A stretch of 64,000 nucleotides of DNA from Ruminococcus flavefaciens (GCA_023667045.1 JAMPAU010000005.1:1-64000), one strand, 5' to 3'; shown: positions 6,967-16,859, numbered from the stretch's first letter. Translations and numbers: made by a program. The notes: a model not told the origin generated them from the letters alone.

Positions 6967-8142
6967 ATGAAAATCAAGAACAAGGGAAGGAAAATATACA
7001 AGACAAAAGAAAAAAACTATTACGGCAAAAGTCCGGCAGGGAAGTTTTTTTCTGCACTTCTTACTGTCGTGCTGATAGGTGGTATAGGTTTTATCGGCTA
7101 CAGCGTGGCAGGACCTATGATTAACTATTCAAGGAAACAAGGCGATGAAGACCCCTCTGAATCTGAATCACAGACAGAAGAATCCATTTCAGAAGAAGCT
7201 ACAGCAGAAAACGATGCGTCGCCGGTTATGGAAACTCAGGTTGATACGTATAGGGCGGTTCAGCTCAATGAATATGAAGTGATGAACGCAGAGGCGATAA
7301 AAACCGCTATCGGCAGAATACCGCAGGAGCAGGGCATTGAATACATTGAAGTACCGCTGAAACTCGCTGACGGTCGTCTCATGTATGCCACTGAATATGA
7401 AAATTTTTCGGAGCTGGACTGTGCAGAACTTACCCTCAAAGAAATTACACGCACTATCAAAAAAGAGGGCTATATTCCAACAGCGTATATAAGCGTACTG
7501 GCGGACGGAGTTATTCCGGAATTTTACCCTCAGTACAGCTACATGAATCCGGAAACTGTCTCGGCATGGCGTGACGCTGATTCTGGAACTTGGGGTTCTC
7601 CTTTTTCGGAAAACTACAACAACTACATTAATTTCATAGCTGATGAGATTTCCTCAGCAGGCTTTGAAAAAATAGTATGTGCGGATATAAGTTTTCCGGA
7701 TTTCAGCGACAGAGACCTTACGCTCCTTAATGACAGCCGTCTTGAAAGTTCCGGCAGATATACCGCCCTTACCGATACGGCAGACAGTCTTTACGATACT
7801 ATAACGGCAAACGGTTCTGATATGTTCATTGAGGTGAGTGCCTCAAACGTACTCAGCGGAAAGGTCGAAATACTAAAGCCTCTTTTCCTTAAAGCTGATA
7901 CTGTCGTGCTTGACATAGACCTTGACGACATAAGCAAGGGCGTAAACACCGGCAGTACTGTGTATGAGTTCAGCGGTACTGTCTCAGAAAACATAATCAA
8001 AATGCTTGACCTTGTAAAAGAAACACTTTCGGACTTTAATGTAGTAGTGCGTATATCGGCTGTTTCGCATAATATTCCCGATATGCTCAGAGCTAAGGAC
8101 GATATAGCCGAAATGGGTTATAAATCTTTTATACTTGGATAA
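6967..8142 (+). CDS. Membrane-anchored DUF4015-type putative glycoside hydrolase-like protein
   Basis: 391 residues. A basic N-terminus and one membrane segment (about residues 26-48) are followed by a Ser/Glu-rich linker (about 60-85) and a TIM-barrel-like domain. The segments WRDADSGTWGSPFSENY and DISFPDFSDRD, and the C-terminal AEMGYKSFILG, resemble the DUF4015 family (family pattern: W.dp....WvnPy...v..Yn...a.e....GFdeiq.DyiRFP). Activity is unproven and the usual acidic residues are not obvious. It probably faces the cell exterior. It is transcribed in line with the Rnf-like genes, 28 bases downstream, with AAGGAAG upstream of the ATG. Confidence 0.7.
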   Translation: MKIKNKGRKIYKTKEKNYYGKSPAGKFFSALLTVVLIGGIGFIGYSVAGPMINYSRKQGDEDPSESESQTEESISEEATAENDASPVMETQVDTYRAVQLNEYEVMNAEAIKTAIGRIPQEQGIEYIEVPLKLADGRLMYATEYENFSELDCAELTLKEITRTIKKEGYIPTAYISVLADGVIPEFYPQYSYMNPETVSAWRDADSGTWGSPFSENYNNYINFIADEISSAGFEKIVCADISFPDFSDRDLTLLNDSRLESSGRYTALTDTADSLYDTITANGSDMFIEVSASNVLSGKVEILKPLFLKADTVVLDIDLDDISKGVNTGSTVYEFSGTVSENIIKMLDLVKETLSDFNVVVRISAVSHNIPDMLRAKDDIAEMGYKSFILG

Positions 8143-8185
8143 AAAAATAAAAATCCGGAGTTTTTCCGGAAGAACGGAGAATAAA

Positions 8186-9145
8186 ATGTCTGAAAATTTT
8201 AAAGTGTCACTTCAGAAAGTGATAGACGAATTTAAGCTTGAAACAATCTATATCCACAAGGACGCTAATGAAGTCATGATTGACGAAAACGACGTAAACC
8301 GTCCGGGCTTACAGCTTATGGGATTCTATGAATACTTCAATCCCGAAAGAATACAGATTATCGGTAAAATGGAGTTTGCGTACCTCTCCACTATCGACGA
8401 AAAAACAAGGCGTGAAAGATTGCAGTTACTTTTCGCACAGAGGATTCCCGCACTCATCATAACAAGAGAACTGCCATACTTTGCGGAAATGCTTGAACTC
8501 GCAAAGGAATATGAAGTACCTCTGCTGAGGAGCAAGGAAAGCACCTCTAACTTTATGTCGGGACTTATTGCTTTCCTCAACCTCAACCTTGCACCGAGAA
8601 TAACCCGTCACGGCGTACTCATTGAAATTTACGGCGAGGGTGTTTTCATCACAGGTGAAAGCGGTGTAGGCAAGAGCGAAACTGCTATAGAGCTTGTAAA
8701 ACGTGGACACAGGCTTGTTGCAGACGACGCTGTTGAAATACGTAAAGTCTCAAATATCAGCCTTGTCGGAAGTTCGCCCGACAATATCCGTCACTTCCTT
8801 GAACTAAGAGGTATAGGCATTATAAACGCACGCCGTCTTTTCGGTATTGGTGCGGTAAAGATGACCGAAAAACTCGACCTTGTTGTAGAGCTGGAACAGT
8901 GGAACTCCGAAAAGCTGTATGACAGAATGGGTGTTGATACTGAATACGTTTCACTTTTGGGAGTGAAAGTTCCTGCACTGACTATTCCGGTAAAGCCGGG
9001 TCGTAATCTCGCCGTTATCCTCGAAGTTGCCGCCATGAACAACAGGCAGAAGAAAATGGGCTACAATGCCGCTACTGAACTTCTGCATAAACTCGGCATG
9101 GAGTCTGACGCTAAGGAAGTTGTCCGTGACTATGAAGCCTTTTAA
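8186..9145 (+). CDS. hprK: HPr kinase/phosphorylase
   Basis: 319 residues. It phosphorylates and dephosphorylates Ser46 of HPr and so controls carbon catabolite repression in Firmicutes. The P-loop GESGVGKS is at residues 157-164, the conserved His at 142 (RHGVLIEIYGEG), the Asp pair at 180-181, and the family signature at ELRGIGIINARRLFG. An upstream in-frame start at 8135 exists, but it overlaps the preceding gene. The ATG at 8186 has a well-spaced GGAGA and gives the normal length. It opens a run of cell-envelope and regulatory genes (murB, rapZ, whiA). Confidence 0.96.
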   Translation: MSENFKVSLQKVIDEFKLETIYIHKDANEVMIDENDVNRPGLQLMGFYEYFNPERIQIIGKMEFAYLSTIDEKTRRERLQLLFAQRIPALIITRELPYFAEMLELAKEYEVPLLRSKESTSNFMSGLIAFLNLNLAPRITRHGVLIEIYGEGVFITGESGVGKSETAIELVKRGHRLVADDAVEIRKVSNISLVGSSPDNIRHFLELRGIGIINARRLFGIGAVKMTEKLDLVVELEQWNSEKLYDRMGVDTEYVSLLGVKVPALTIPVKPGRNLAVILEVAAMNNRQKKMGYNAATELLHKLGMESDAKEVVRDYEAF

Positions 9146-9170
9146 ATAAATATAAACTCAGGGGGACAAT

Positions 9171-10076
9171 ATGATAAATATAAATGAACTTACTGACATC
9201 TGCGGAAAACTCGGCTGTCGTATAACTCCCGAATGCTCTCTAAGCGAGTATGTTACATTCCGTATAGGCGGAAAGTGCCGTGCTTTGATAAGTATAAATT
9301 CCGCTGATTCTGCCGTTGAGATTCTCCGCTATCTCAGAAAGGAAAGTATCAAGTATTTCGTTCTGGGCAGAGGTAGCAACATTATAGTTGCCGACGAGGG
9401 CTTTGACGGTGTAGTGCTTCTTTTCGGAAGTGATTTCGCACACATTGAGGTCAACGGAAATACCATGAAATGCGATGCCGGAGCTTTGCTTGCCTCTGCC
9501 TGTGTACACGCACAGCAGTCCGGACTTTCCGGCATGGAAAATCTTTTCGGCATTCCGGGTACTGTCGGCGGTGCTTTGTACATGAACGCCGGAGCATATG
9601 GCAGTGAAATGGCTGACGTTGTAGTTTCCGCTGAATATATCGACGAAAACTGCGAAAAGCGTTTTATTGTCCGTGAAAATATGGACCTCTCCTACAGGCA
9701 CAGTATTTTTTTTGGAAAGTCTCACATTATCACGTCGGTTACTATAAAACTGCCGGACGGAAATGCCGATACTATAAGGGAAAATATGACCGCCTGCATG
9801 AATAAAAGAAGCTCAAAACAGCCTTTGGAGTTTCCCAGTGCCGGAAGTACTTTCAAGAGACCGGAGGGCAGTTATGCCTCTCTCCTTATCGAACAGTGCG
9901 GACTGAAAGGTTTTTCGTGCGGTGGGGCTATGGTAAGCGAAAAGCACAGCGGTTTTGTGATAAATAAAGGTTACGCCACCTGTGCCGACGTGCTTGAACT
10001 ATGCGGAAAGGTACAGCAGATTGTCAAGGAAAAAACCGGTTATTTCCTTGAACTCGAACCGGTTATATTAAAATAA
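9171..10076 (+). CDS. murB: UDP-N-acetylenolpyruvoylglucosamine reductase
   Basis: 301 residues. A FAD-dependent enzyme that reduces UDP-GlcNAc-enolpyruvate to UDP-MurNAc, the second committed step of peptidoglycan precursor synthesis. The FAD-binding PCMH fold shows FVLGRGSNIIVADEG and GIPGTVGGALYMNAGAYG. SYRHSIF and the catalytic PSAGSTFKRP loop follow. The length fits the short type II class of Gram-positives. The ATG follows AGGGGGAC. It sits between hprK and rapZ in a familiar Firmicutes order. Confidence 0.96.
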   Translation: MININELTDICGKLGCRITPECSLSEYVTFRIGGKCRALISINSADSAVEILRYLRKESIKYFVLGRGSNIIVADEGFDGVVLLFGSDFAHIEVNGNTMKCDAGALLASACVHAQQSGLSGMENLFGIPGTVGGALYMNAGAYGSEMADVVVSAEYIDENCEKRFIVRENMDLSYRHSIFFGKSHIITSVTIKLPDGNADTIRENMTACMNKRSSKQPLEFPSAGSTFKRPEGSYASLLIEQCGLKGFSCGGAMVSEKHSGFVINKGYATCADVLELCGKVQQIVKEKTGYFLELEPVILK

Positions 10077-10109
10077 ACAGATGAAAAAATTTCTTATGGG
10101 AGGTATTTT

Positions 10110-10982
10110 ATGCAACTTTTAATTGTTACGGGAATGTCCGGCTCAGGAAAGTCATGTGTTATGGACGTTATGGAAGATATAGGATATTACTGTATTGATA
10201 ATATCCCGCCTAAGCTTATCTCACGCTTTGTGGATATATGCCGTAAGTCCGACAGCGGTATAAGTAAAATTGCCGTTGCCGTCGATATACGTACAGGCGA
10301 TATGTTTGCGGAGATATTCCGCTCATGGCAGTTGCTGAAAGAAAACGATAATCTTGACATTAAGGTGCTTTTCATAGAGGCAAGCGACGAGGTACTTATA
10401 AAGCGTTACAAGGAAACACGCCGTCGCCACCCTCTCGACGAAAAATTCAGCGGAAATCTTCACGACGCTATCAAGTATGAGCGTATGCAGTTGTCACAGC
10501 TCAGAGAGATTGCCGATTACTATATTGAGACTTCAGAGCTTTCTTCCAGTCAGCTTAAGGAGCAGGTAAAGGAAATTTTTCTGAACAGGAGTTCTGATTC
10601 TCTCAATATAAAGGTAATGTCTTTTGGATTCAAGTACGGCGTATCTACCGAATCAGACCTTGTTTTTGACGTAAGATGTCTGCCGAATCCGTATTACGTG
10701 GAAAGTCTCCGCAGTCATACAGGCTGTGACGAGTGTGTGAGGGATTACGTCATGAGCTTTGAGCAGTCAAGGGAAGTTTTCAACAAGCTGAAAGACCTTA
10801 TTGACTACCTCATACCTCTGTATGTTCATGAGGGAAAGAGCCAGCTTGTCATAGCTTTTGGCTGTACAGGCGGTAAGCACCGTTCTATTACATTCGCCGA
10901 ACTTATGGCACGGCATTTATCGGAAAATAATTATAAGGTTCAGAAGTATCACCGTGACATAACAAAAGATAAAAAACTCTAA
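10110..10982 (+). CDS. rapZ: RNase adapter / nucleotide-binding protein RapZ (YvcJ)
   Basis: 290 residues. The Walker A motif GMSGSGKS is at residues 8-15. The C-terminal domain shows SFGFKYGV, LVFDVRCLPNPYY and IAFGCTGGKHRS, all diagnostic of RapZ/YvcJ. In enterobacteria it links glucosamine-6-phosphate sensing to small-RNA decay. In Firmicutes it binds nucleotides and affects competence and envelope metabolism. GGGAGG precedes the ATG. The usual partner yvcK, normally between rapZ and whiA, is not here. Confidence 0.95.
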   Translation: MQLLIVTGMSGSGKSCVMDVMEDIGYYCIDNIPPKLISRFVDICRKSDSGISKIAVAVDIRTGDMFAEIFRSWQLLKENDNLDIKVLFIEASDEVLIKRYKETRRRHPLDEKFSGNLHDAIKYERMQLSQLREIADYYIETSELSSSQLKEQVKEIFLNRSSDSLNIKVMSFGFKYGVSTESDLVFDVRCLPNPYYVESLRSHTGCDECVRDYVMSFEQSREVFNKLKDLIDYLIPLYVHEGKSQLVIAFGCTGGKHRSITFAELMARHLSENNYKVQKYHRDITKDKKL

Positions 10983-10989
10983 TGCAGAA

Positions 10990-11026
10990 GTCCGTACATA
11001 CCGCATAATATGTTGTGTGTGCGGAC
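10990..11026 (+). other. Strong RNA hairpin between rapZ and whiA
   Basis: Arms GTCCGTACATAC (10990-11001) and GTGTGTGCGGAC (11015-11026) pair over 12 positions, with two G-U pairs, around a 13-base loop. Only AAATTTTC follows, so it is a poor terminator. It could be an attenuation, processing or stability element setting the whiA level relative to rapZ. Confidence 0.6.
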
Positions 11027-11054
11027 AAATTTTCAGAAAAGGACTGGTTTTTTT

Positions 11055-11969
11055 ATGTCTTTCTCAAATGAAGTACGGCGTGAAATCTGCTCGGCGGTAA
11101 GCGACAATGACAAGAGGTTTGCGTGTCTTTACGGAATGTTGCTTTTCTGCCGTACTCTCTCGCCGGAACAGATATGTTTTCAGACGGAAAGCAAGGTCTC
11201 GGCGGATTTCTTCGGGGTGCTTTTCCGGAATGTCTTCCGCTCAAATCCCAAATGCCGTGAAAATGCACGCAAGGACGGCACTATACTTTACAGCTATGAT
11301 ATATGCGACAAAAAGCTCATAGAAGAAGTCTACCGTACGTACAGGTTTATAAACGTGAGGACTATCAATTCTGAGATTATTGTGACAAATAGTATCGGCG
11401 GTTTTACGGCAGGTATTTTTTTAGCCTGTGGCAGTGTCAATGACCCCTCGAAAGAATATCACCTTGAATTTTCAGTACAGGGTGAAGTACTCGCTGAAGA
11501 ACTGACCGTACTCCTCAACGATATAGGCGTTACCGCTAAAACCGCTATCCGTCGTGGACAGCATATTGTATACATTAAGGACAGCGAATCAATAGAAGAT
11601 ACGCTTACTTTTATGGGAGCTCAGAACTGCACCCTTGAACTGATGAACGTAAAGATATACAAAGATGTTCGCAACAAGGCTAACCGTATTGCTAACTGTG
11701 ATTCAGCAAACATAGACAAGGTTGTGAAAGCCTCTATGAAACAGATTGAGAACATAAGGCTTATTGAAAAAACCGACGGTCTGGAGAGCCTTAATGCTGA
11801 ATTGCGTGAAGTTGCCGAAATACGCCTTGAAAATACGGATATGAGTTTGCAGGAGATAGGCGAAAGTCTCGCTGTGCCTATAAGCAGGTCGGGAGTAAAT
11901 CACCGTTTCCGTAAGATTGGCATGATTGCCGACGGCATAAGAAACAGGGGTGACGGCATTGAAAAATGA
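11055..11969 (+). CDS. whiA: WhiA-type DNA-binding protein
   Basis: 304 residues. WhiA combines an N-terminal LAGLIDADG-like homing-endonuclease fold without nuclease activity and a C-terminal helix-turn-helix. Here the N-terminus is MSFSNEVRREICSAV and the C-terminus shows LREVAEIRLENTDMSLQEIG followed by ISRSGVNHRFRKIGMIAD. In Firmicutes it affects cell division and chromosome segregation. The in-frame start at 11010 is rejected because the canonical MSFS start at 11055 is present with AAAGGA upstream. The end overlaps the dnaE frame. Confidence 0.94.
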   Translation: MSFSNEVRREICSAVSDNDKRFACLYGMLLFCRTLSPEQICFQTESKVSADFFGVLFRNVFRSNPKCRENARKDGTILYSYDICDKKLIEEVYRTYRFINVRTINSEIIVTNSIGGFTAGIFLACGSVNDPSKEYHLEFSVQGEVLAEELTVLLNDIGVTAKTAIRRGQHIVYIKDSESIEDTLTFMGAQNCTLELMNVKIYKDVRNKANRIANCDSANIDKVVKASMKQIENIRLIEKTDGLESLNAELREVAEIRLENTDMSLQEIGESLAVPISRSGVNHRFRKIGMIADGIRNRGDGIEK

Positions 11970-14900
11970 TTCTTTCGTTAATCTGCACGTCCACACAGAA
12001 TACAGTCTGCTTGACGGTGCTTGCCGTATAAAGAAACTTATAGAGCGTGTCAAGGAACTCGGACAGCCGGCGGTTGCGATAACAGATCATGGCACTATGT
12101 ATGGTGCTGTGGAGTTCTGGAGCGAGGCGAAAAAAGCCGGAGTAAAAGCGGTTATCGGGTGCGAAGTATACGTTGCTCCCCGAAAACACACCGACAAAGA
12201 GGGCAGAATAGACTTGTCGCCGTATCATCTTGTCTTGCTGTGCGAGAACAACGAGGGCTACCGCAATCTTGTAAAGCTTGTATCCATTGCCAGTATTGAC
12301 GGCTTTTATAACAGACCACGTGTTGACGCTGACCTGCTCAGAAAATACCATGCCGGACTTATATGCCTTTCGGGGTGTCTGTACGGCGAAATCTCACGGC
12401 TGATTGTTTCCGGAAACTACACTGGTGCAAAGTCTAAAGCTCTTGAATACCGTGATATTTTCGGTGAGGGAAACTATTATATTGAAGTGCAGAATCACGG
12501 CACACTCGATGAACTAAGAGTACTGCCCATGCTGTACAGGCTTTCAGAGGAAACAGGCATACCTCTTGTCGCAACCAATGACTGTCACTATGTACGCCGT
12601 GAGGATTCGGAGATGCATAAAGTTCTGTGGTGCATACAGACAAACCAGCGTTTTGACGAAACTGAAAATATCGGCGGTGAATCATATGTCAAGTCGGCTG
12701 ACGAAATGACACAGCTTTTTAAGGGACATGAAGAAGCCGTCACAAATACCGTCCGCATTGCAGAGAGGTGCAATGTTGAATTTGAGTTCGGAAATATAAA
12801 ACTGCCGGAGTTCAGAGCAGACGGAATAACCGACAATAAATCATATCTCCGTGAACTCTGCTACAGCGGACTGAAAAGGCGTTACGGAGACAGTCCGCCG
12901 GAAGAAGTTGCCGACCGCATGGAGTATGAGTTATCCGTGATAATAAAAATGGGATATACTGATTATTTTCTGATAGTATGGGACTTTGTGCGGTATGCCC
13001 GTGAAAATAAAATCCCTGTCGGCGTGGGACGAGGTTCGGGAGCAGGAAGTCTCTGTGCCTACTGCATGGGGATAACCTCTATAGACCCCATAAAATACGG
13101 TCTTCTCTTTGAGCGTTTTCTTAATCCGGAGCGTGTCAGTATGCCGGACTTTGATATAGATTTCTGCATTGAGGGCAGACCTAAAGTAAAGGAATATGTC
13201 TTCAATAAGTATGGCAGGGACAAAGTTTCAGAGATAATAGCCTTTGATACTTTCAAGGCTCGTGGGGCTGTCCGTGATGTCGGGCGTGTACTCGGTATGC
13301 CTAACAAGCTGTGTGATACCGTCGCTAAAAAAATCGACATGGGCAGTACTCTTGGTGAGGCGGTTGAGAACTCCCCCGAACTCAGAACAATGTACAATAC
13401 AGACAGCAATGTGAAAAGAATCATAGACCTTGCCTTTAAAATAGAGGGAATGCCTCGCCATGCCTCAACTCACGCCGCCGGAGTGGTTATTTCGGCTGTA
13501 CCTCTCAGCGACCTTGTGCCTTTGCAGAAAAACGACAATACCATAGTCACACAGTATACAATGACTGTCCTTGAATCTCTCGGACTGCTTAAAATGGACT
13601 TTCTCGGTCTCCGCAACCTCACAATAATCCGTGACACTGTAAACGCCATAAAACGCACTGAACCGGATTTCGATATAGAAAAAATATCAGTTGACGACAA
13701 GGACGTGTATGCGATGCTTTCGGCAGGAGATACCGGAGGGGTATTTCAGTTTGAGAGCGAGGGCATAACAAAGTGTCTTACTGAACTGCAACCGGAGCGT
13801 ATTGAAGACCTTATAGTTATGCTGTCGCTTTACCGTCCCGGACCTATGAAGTCTATTCCGGAATATATCAGAAACAAAAACAATCCCGAAATGGTACGTT
13901 ACAAGCACCCCTTGCTTGAAAGTATACTGTCTGAGACTTACGGCTGTATCATATATCAGGAGCAGGTTATGGAGATATGCCGTAAGCTTGCCGGATATTC
14001 ATATGGTCATGCCGACGTTGTAAGGCGTGCTATGGCTAAGAAAAAACACGACGTTATGCTGAAAGAGCGTGAGAGTTTTGTTGCAGGGGCAGAAAAAAAC
14101 GGAGTTCCGGAAAAGACTGCCAACGAGATATTCGACGAGATGATTAGCTTTGCTTCGTATGCATTCAATAAGTCCCATGCCGGAGCGTATGCCTTTATAT
14201 CGTATCAGACAGCTTATCTTAAATATCATTACAGAGGTATATATATGTCCGCACTGATGTCAAGCGTGACTGCAAACGCCGAAAAACTTTCCGAGTATAT
14301 CGGTATGTGCAGAACTGTAAACATTGAGGTTGTCAGACCGGATATAAATATGAGCATGAAGAAGTTTTCATACCGTGACGGAAAAATATATTTCGGGCTT
14401 ATGGCAGTGAAGAACGTCGGCGAGGGACTGGCTGAAAGAATAGTTGCTGAAAGGACTATGGGTGGCAGTTTCAGAAGTTTACAGGATTTCATTGAAAGAA
14501 TGGACAGGCGTGACCTTATTAAAAAAGCCGTCGAGTACCTTATAATGTCTGGAGCTTTTGACGGTCTCGGTCTCAACCGCCGGCAGATGATTGAAAACTA
14601 TTCAATGATTCTTGAAAAATCCGGCTCGGACAGCGGAGTTATTGAGGGACAGCTTAATTTCCTTGACAGCATGGACACTCATGAAATGAATATTAAAATT
14701 CCGTATATTGCAGAATACCCTCTCCGGAAAATTCTTTCAATGGAAAAAGAATCGGCAGGGATATATTTCAGCGGTAATCCTCTGTCTGAATACTGGTATC
14801 TGCCGGAGCTTCTCCATACGGCAAAAATAAAGGAATGTTCCGGAAAAGATGACGGCTGTAATGTTAATGTTTTCTGCATGGTACAGAGCATAAAGCCTCA

Positions 14901-15345
14901 TGTAACCAAAAAGGGCGACAGAATGTGCTTTATTGAATTCTCAGACGGTACAGGCACTATTGATGGGGTGATTTTTCCGGAACTATATAAAAGTGTCTCC
15001 GGCAGTCTTGACGAGGGCAGTATAATCCTTGTAAACGGCACAGTCTCAGCAAAGGAAAGCGGAGTTTCGCTGATATGCAACGGTTTGACCTGCGAAAGAA
15101 ATTTTTCTGCAATGGCTGAAAAAATGAAACTCTGCATAAAGATAAATTCCGGCGAACTCGGAAAAGACAACGCCTTAGCACACCTGTGCGAAAGATTTTC
15201 CGGAAAAACTCAGATAGTCTTTTATCTTACTGACGTTAAAAAAATGATTTCGCCTAAAAAGAAAATGTTCATGAATATATGCAGTGAGAGCGTTAAGGAA
15301 ATCAGAAAAAACTATGGCGAATCATCTTTAGGACTTATCCGGTAA
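11950..15345 (+). CDS. dnaE: DNA polymerase III alpha subunit, DnaE type
   Basis: 1131 residues. The N-terminal PHP domain starts NLHVHTEYSLLDGACR (His13, His15). The polymerase core shows GVGRGSGAGSLCAYC and MPDFDIDFC with catalytic Asp residues. RRAMAKKKHDVM and KSHAGAYAFISYQTAYLKYH follow, and a C-terminal OB-fold (residues about 965-1060) ends the protein. In Firmicutes that also have PolC, DnaE extends primers mainly on the lagging strand. The frame opens with GTG at 11950. A TTG at 11959 with AGGGGTGA five bases upstream is an equally good start. Both overlap the whiA end, which implies coupling. Confidence 0.96.
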   Translation: MTALKNDSFVNLHVHTEYSLLDGACRIKKLIERVKELGQPAVAITDHGTMYGAVEFWSEAKKAGVKAVIGCEVYVAPRKHTDKEGRIDLSPYHLVLLCENNEGYRNLVKLVSIASIDGFYNRPRVDADLLRKYHAGLICLSGCLYGEISRLIVSGNYTGAKSKALEYRDIFGEGNYYIEVQNHGTLDELRVLPMLYRLSEETGIPLVATNDCHYVRREDSEMHKVLWCIQTNQRFDETENIGGESYVKSADEMTQLFKGHEEAVTNTVRIAERCNVEFEFGNIKLPEFRADGITDNKSYLRELCYSGLKRRYGDSPPEEVADRMEYELSVIIKMGYTDYFLIVWDFVRYARENKIPVGVGRGSGAGSLCAYCMGITSIDPIKYGLLFERFLNPERVSMPDFDIDFCIEGRPKVKEYVFNKYGRDKVSEIIAFDTFKARGAVRDVGRVLGMPNKLCDTVAKKIDMGSTLGEAVENSPELRTMYNTDSNVKRIIDLAFKIEGMPRHASTHAAGVVISAVPLSDLVPLQKNDNTIVTQYTMTVLESLGLLKMDFLGLRNLTIIRDTVNAIKRTEPDFDIEKISVDDKDVYAMLSAGDTGGVFQFESEGITKCLTELQPERIEDLIVMLSLYRPGPMKSIPEYIRNKNNPEMVRYKHPLLESILSETYGCIIYQEQVMEICRKLAGYSYGHADVVRRAMAKKKHDVMLKERESFVAGAEKNGVPEKTANEIFDEMISFASYAFNKSHAGAYAFISYQTAYLKYHYRGIYMSALMSSVTANAEKLSEYIGMCRTVNIEVVRPDINMSMKKFSYRDGKIYFGLMAVKNVGEGLAERIVAERTMGGSFRSLQDFIERMDRRDLIKKAVEYLIMSGAFDGLGLNRRQMIENYSMILEKSGSDSGVIEGQLNFLDSMDTHEMNIKIPYIAEYPLRKILSMEKESAGIYFSGNPLSEYWYLPELLHTAKIKECSGKDDGCNVNVFCMVQSIKPHVTKKGDRMCFIEFSDGTGTIDGVIFPELYKSVSGSLDEGSIILVNGTVSAKESGVSLICNGLTCERNFSAMAEKMKLCIKINSGELGKDNALAHLCERFSGKTQIVFYLTDVKKMISPKKKMFMNICSESVKEIRKNYGESSLGLIR

Positions 15346-15373
15346 AAAAATAATGAAAAAAATTCAGATACTC

Positions 15374-15402
15374 TTGACAATTCCTGTATAAAGTAGTAAA
15401 AT
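15374..15402 (+). promoter_or_regulatory. Sigma-A promoter for pfkA
   Basis: TTGACA (15374-15379) and TAAAAT (15397-15402) with a 17-base spacer, about 55 bases upstream of the pfkA start. It allows pfkA to be transcribed independently of dnaE. Confidence 0.88.
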
Positions 15403-15456
15403 ATAGATGTATGGAATTTATAAAAAAATTGCCAAGTGCAGAAGGAGAAATTTACT

Positions 15457-16419
15457 ATGATTAAAAAAATTGCTGTACTGACCAGTGGCGGTGACGCTCC
15501 CGGCATGAATGCCGCTGTAAGAGCTGTAGTAAGAACCGCTCTCAGCAAGGGTATGGACGTTTATGGTGTACGCAGAGGCTATGTTGGTCTTCTTACAGGC
15601 GACATCTTCCAGATGGACGAAAGAAGCGTTACAGACATTATCCACAGAGGCGGTACTATTCTTTATACCGCAAGATGCCCTGAGTTCAGAACAGAAGAAG
15701 GCGTTGCAAAAGCAAGAGCTAAGTGTGAGGAACTCGGCATAGAGGGTCTCGTTGTTATTGGCGGTGACGGTTCTTTCAGAGGTGCTGCTGACCTCTCCGC
15801 AAAGGGTATGCTCTGTATTGGTATTCCCGGAACTATCGACAATGATATTTCCTGCACCGACTACACTATAGGCTTTGATACTGCTATGAATACAGCTATG
15901 GAACTCGTTGACAAGCTCCGTGATACTTCACAGTCTCACGACAGAATCTCAGTTGTTGAGGTAATGGGCAGAGGTGCTGGTCATATTGCCGTAAATACAG
16001 GTATCGCCTGCGGTGCTACTGATATTATCACACAGGAAGTACCTTACAATCTCGATACTATCGCTAAGGTTATGCTCGAAAAGCAGTCTAAGGGCAAGAA
16101 GAATTTCGTTGTAATCGTTGCTGAGGGTATCGGACATTCACAGGAAATCGCTACTGTTCTTCAGGAAAAAACCGGCATTGAAGCACGTGCTACTATTCTC
16201 GGTCATGTTCAGCGTGGCGGTAATCCTACACTCAGAGACAGAGTAGAGGCTACAAGAATGGGCAACTATGCCGTTGAACTTCTCGCACAGGATATCGGAA
16301 ACCGTGTTGTTGCTCTCAAGGACAACAAGCTCGTTGACTATGATATTCAGGAAGCTCTCTCAATGAAAAAGCCTTACGACGAACAGCTTCACCGCATGGC
16401 TGAAACAATCGCATTCTGA
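15457..16419 (+). CDS. pfkA: ATP-dependent 6-phosphofructokinase
   Basis: 320 residues, normal bacterial PfkA length. It phosphorylates fructose 6-phosphate, the committing step of glycolysis. Motifs: TSGGDAPGMNAAVRAVVR (ATP site), GGDGSFRGA with the Gly typical of ATP rather than PPi use, GIPGTIDNDI with the catalytic Asp, MGRGAGHIA, and GHVQRGGNPTLRD. GAAGGAG precedes the ATG at 15457. An in-frame start 21 bases earlier contains that ribosome binding site and is rejected. Codon choice looks biased toward high expression compared with its neighbours. Confidence 0.97.
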   Translation: MIKKIAVLTSGGDAPGMNAAVRAVVRTALSKGMDVYGVRRGYVGLLTGDIFQMDERSVTDIIHRGGTILYTARCPEFRTEEGVAKARAKCEELGIEGLVVIGGDGSFRGAADLSAKGMLCIGIPGTIDNDISCTDYTIGFDTAMNTAMELVDKLRDTSQSHDRISVVEVMGRGAGHIAVNTGIACGATDIITQEVPYNLDTIAKVMLEKQSKGKKNFVVIVAEGIGHSQEIATVLQEKTGIEARATILGHVQRGGNPTLRDRVEATRMGNYAVELLAQDIGNRVVALKDNKLVDYDIQEALSMKKPYDEQLHRMAETIAF

Positions 16420-16438
16420 AATTTTGGAAAGAATAAGC

Positions 16439-16846
16439 GTGATTTTTACTGTCCCTGCCAATGAAAAGTCTGAACTGAAATACAAGCTCAGAGCAGTTAA
16501 TCCGTACTTTTCCATTTTCAGCAATATTAAACTGAAAATACCGGATAGATACTGGTTTGACGGGGCATACCGTGTTTACGACCCGTACGGCGACGAGGAG
16601 CGTTTTCTGCATACAATGAATAACTTTGCAAGAGTATGCGGAATAGAAAGTTACTTTTTTACCGACGATAAAAGCCGTATATGGCAAATCAGCACGGAAT
16701 CGGAAAGCAGGGTTATTGCTGACGGCATGGAGATAATTGACAGCGAATCAGAGGAAGTAGGGCATATTATGCCTGTTGCTCTCAGCTCTGTTGTCAACGC
16801 CTTTCCCGAACTCAAAGAAATAATTGACATAGGACGTAAAAAGTAA
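16439..16846 (+). CDS. Conserved-looking small protein of unknown function
   Basis: 135 residues from the GTG at 16439, which has GGAAAG seven bases upstream. A TTG at 16424 would add five residues. The protein is acidic, without membrane segments or signal peptide. It reads as a mixed alpha/beta fold (VIFTVPANEKSELKYKLRAV, then RVYDPYGDEERFLHTMNNFA). It begins 19 bases after pfkA and ends at a strong terminator, so it is co-transcribed with pfkA. I do not recognise the family. Confidence 0.7.
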   Translation: MIFTVPANEKSELKYKLRAVNPYFSIFSNIKLKIPDRYWFDGAYRVYDPYGDEERFLHTMNNFARVCGIESYFFTDDKSRIWQISTESESRVIADGMEIIDSESEEVGHIMPVALSSVVNAFPELKEIIDIGRKK

Positions 16847-16859
16847 AATCAATTAAATA

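Noticed and set aside
8150-8175. CCGGA/TCCGG stem between the DUF4015-type gene and hprK
   Set aside because: Short stem with no T-tract; it is not convincing as a terminator or attenuator.
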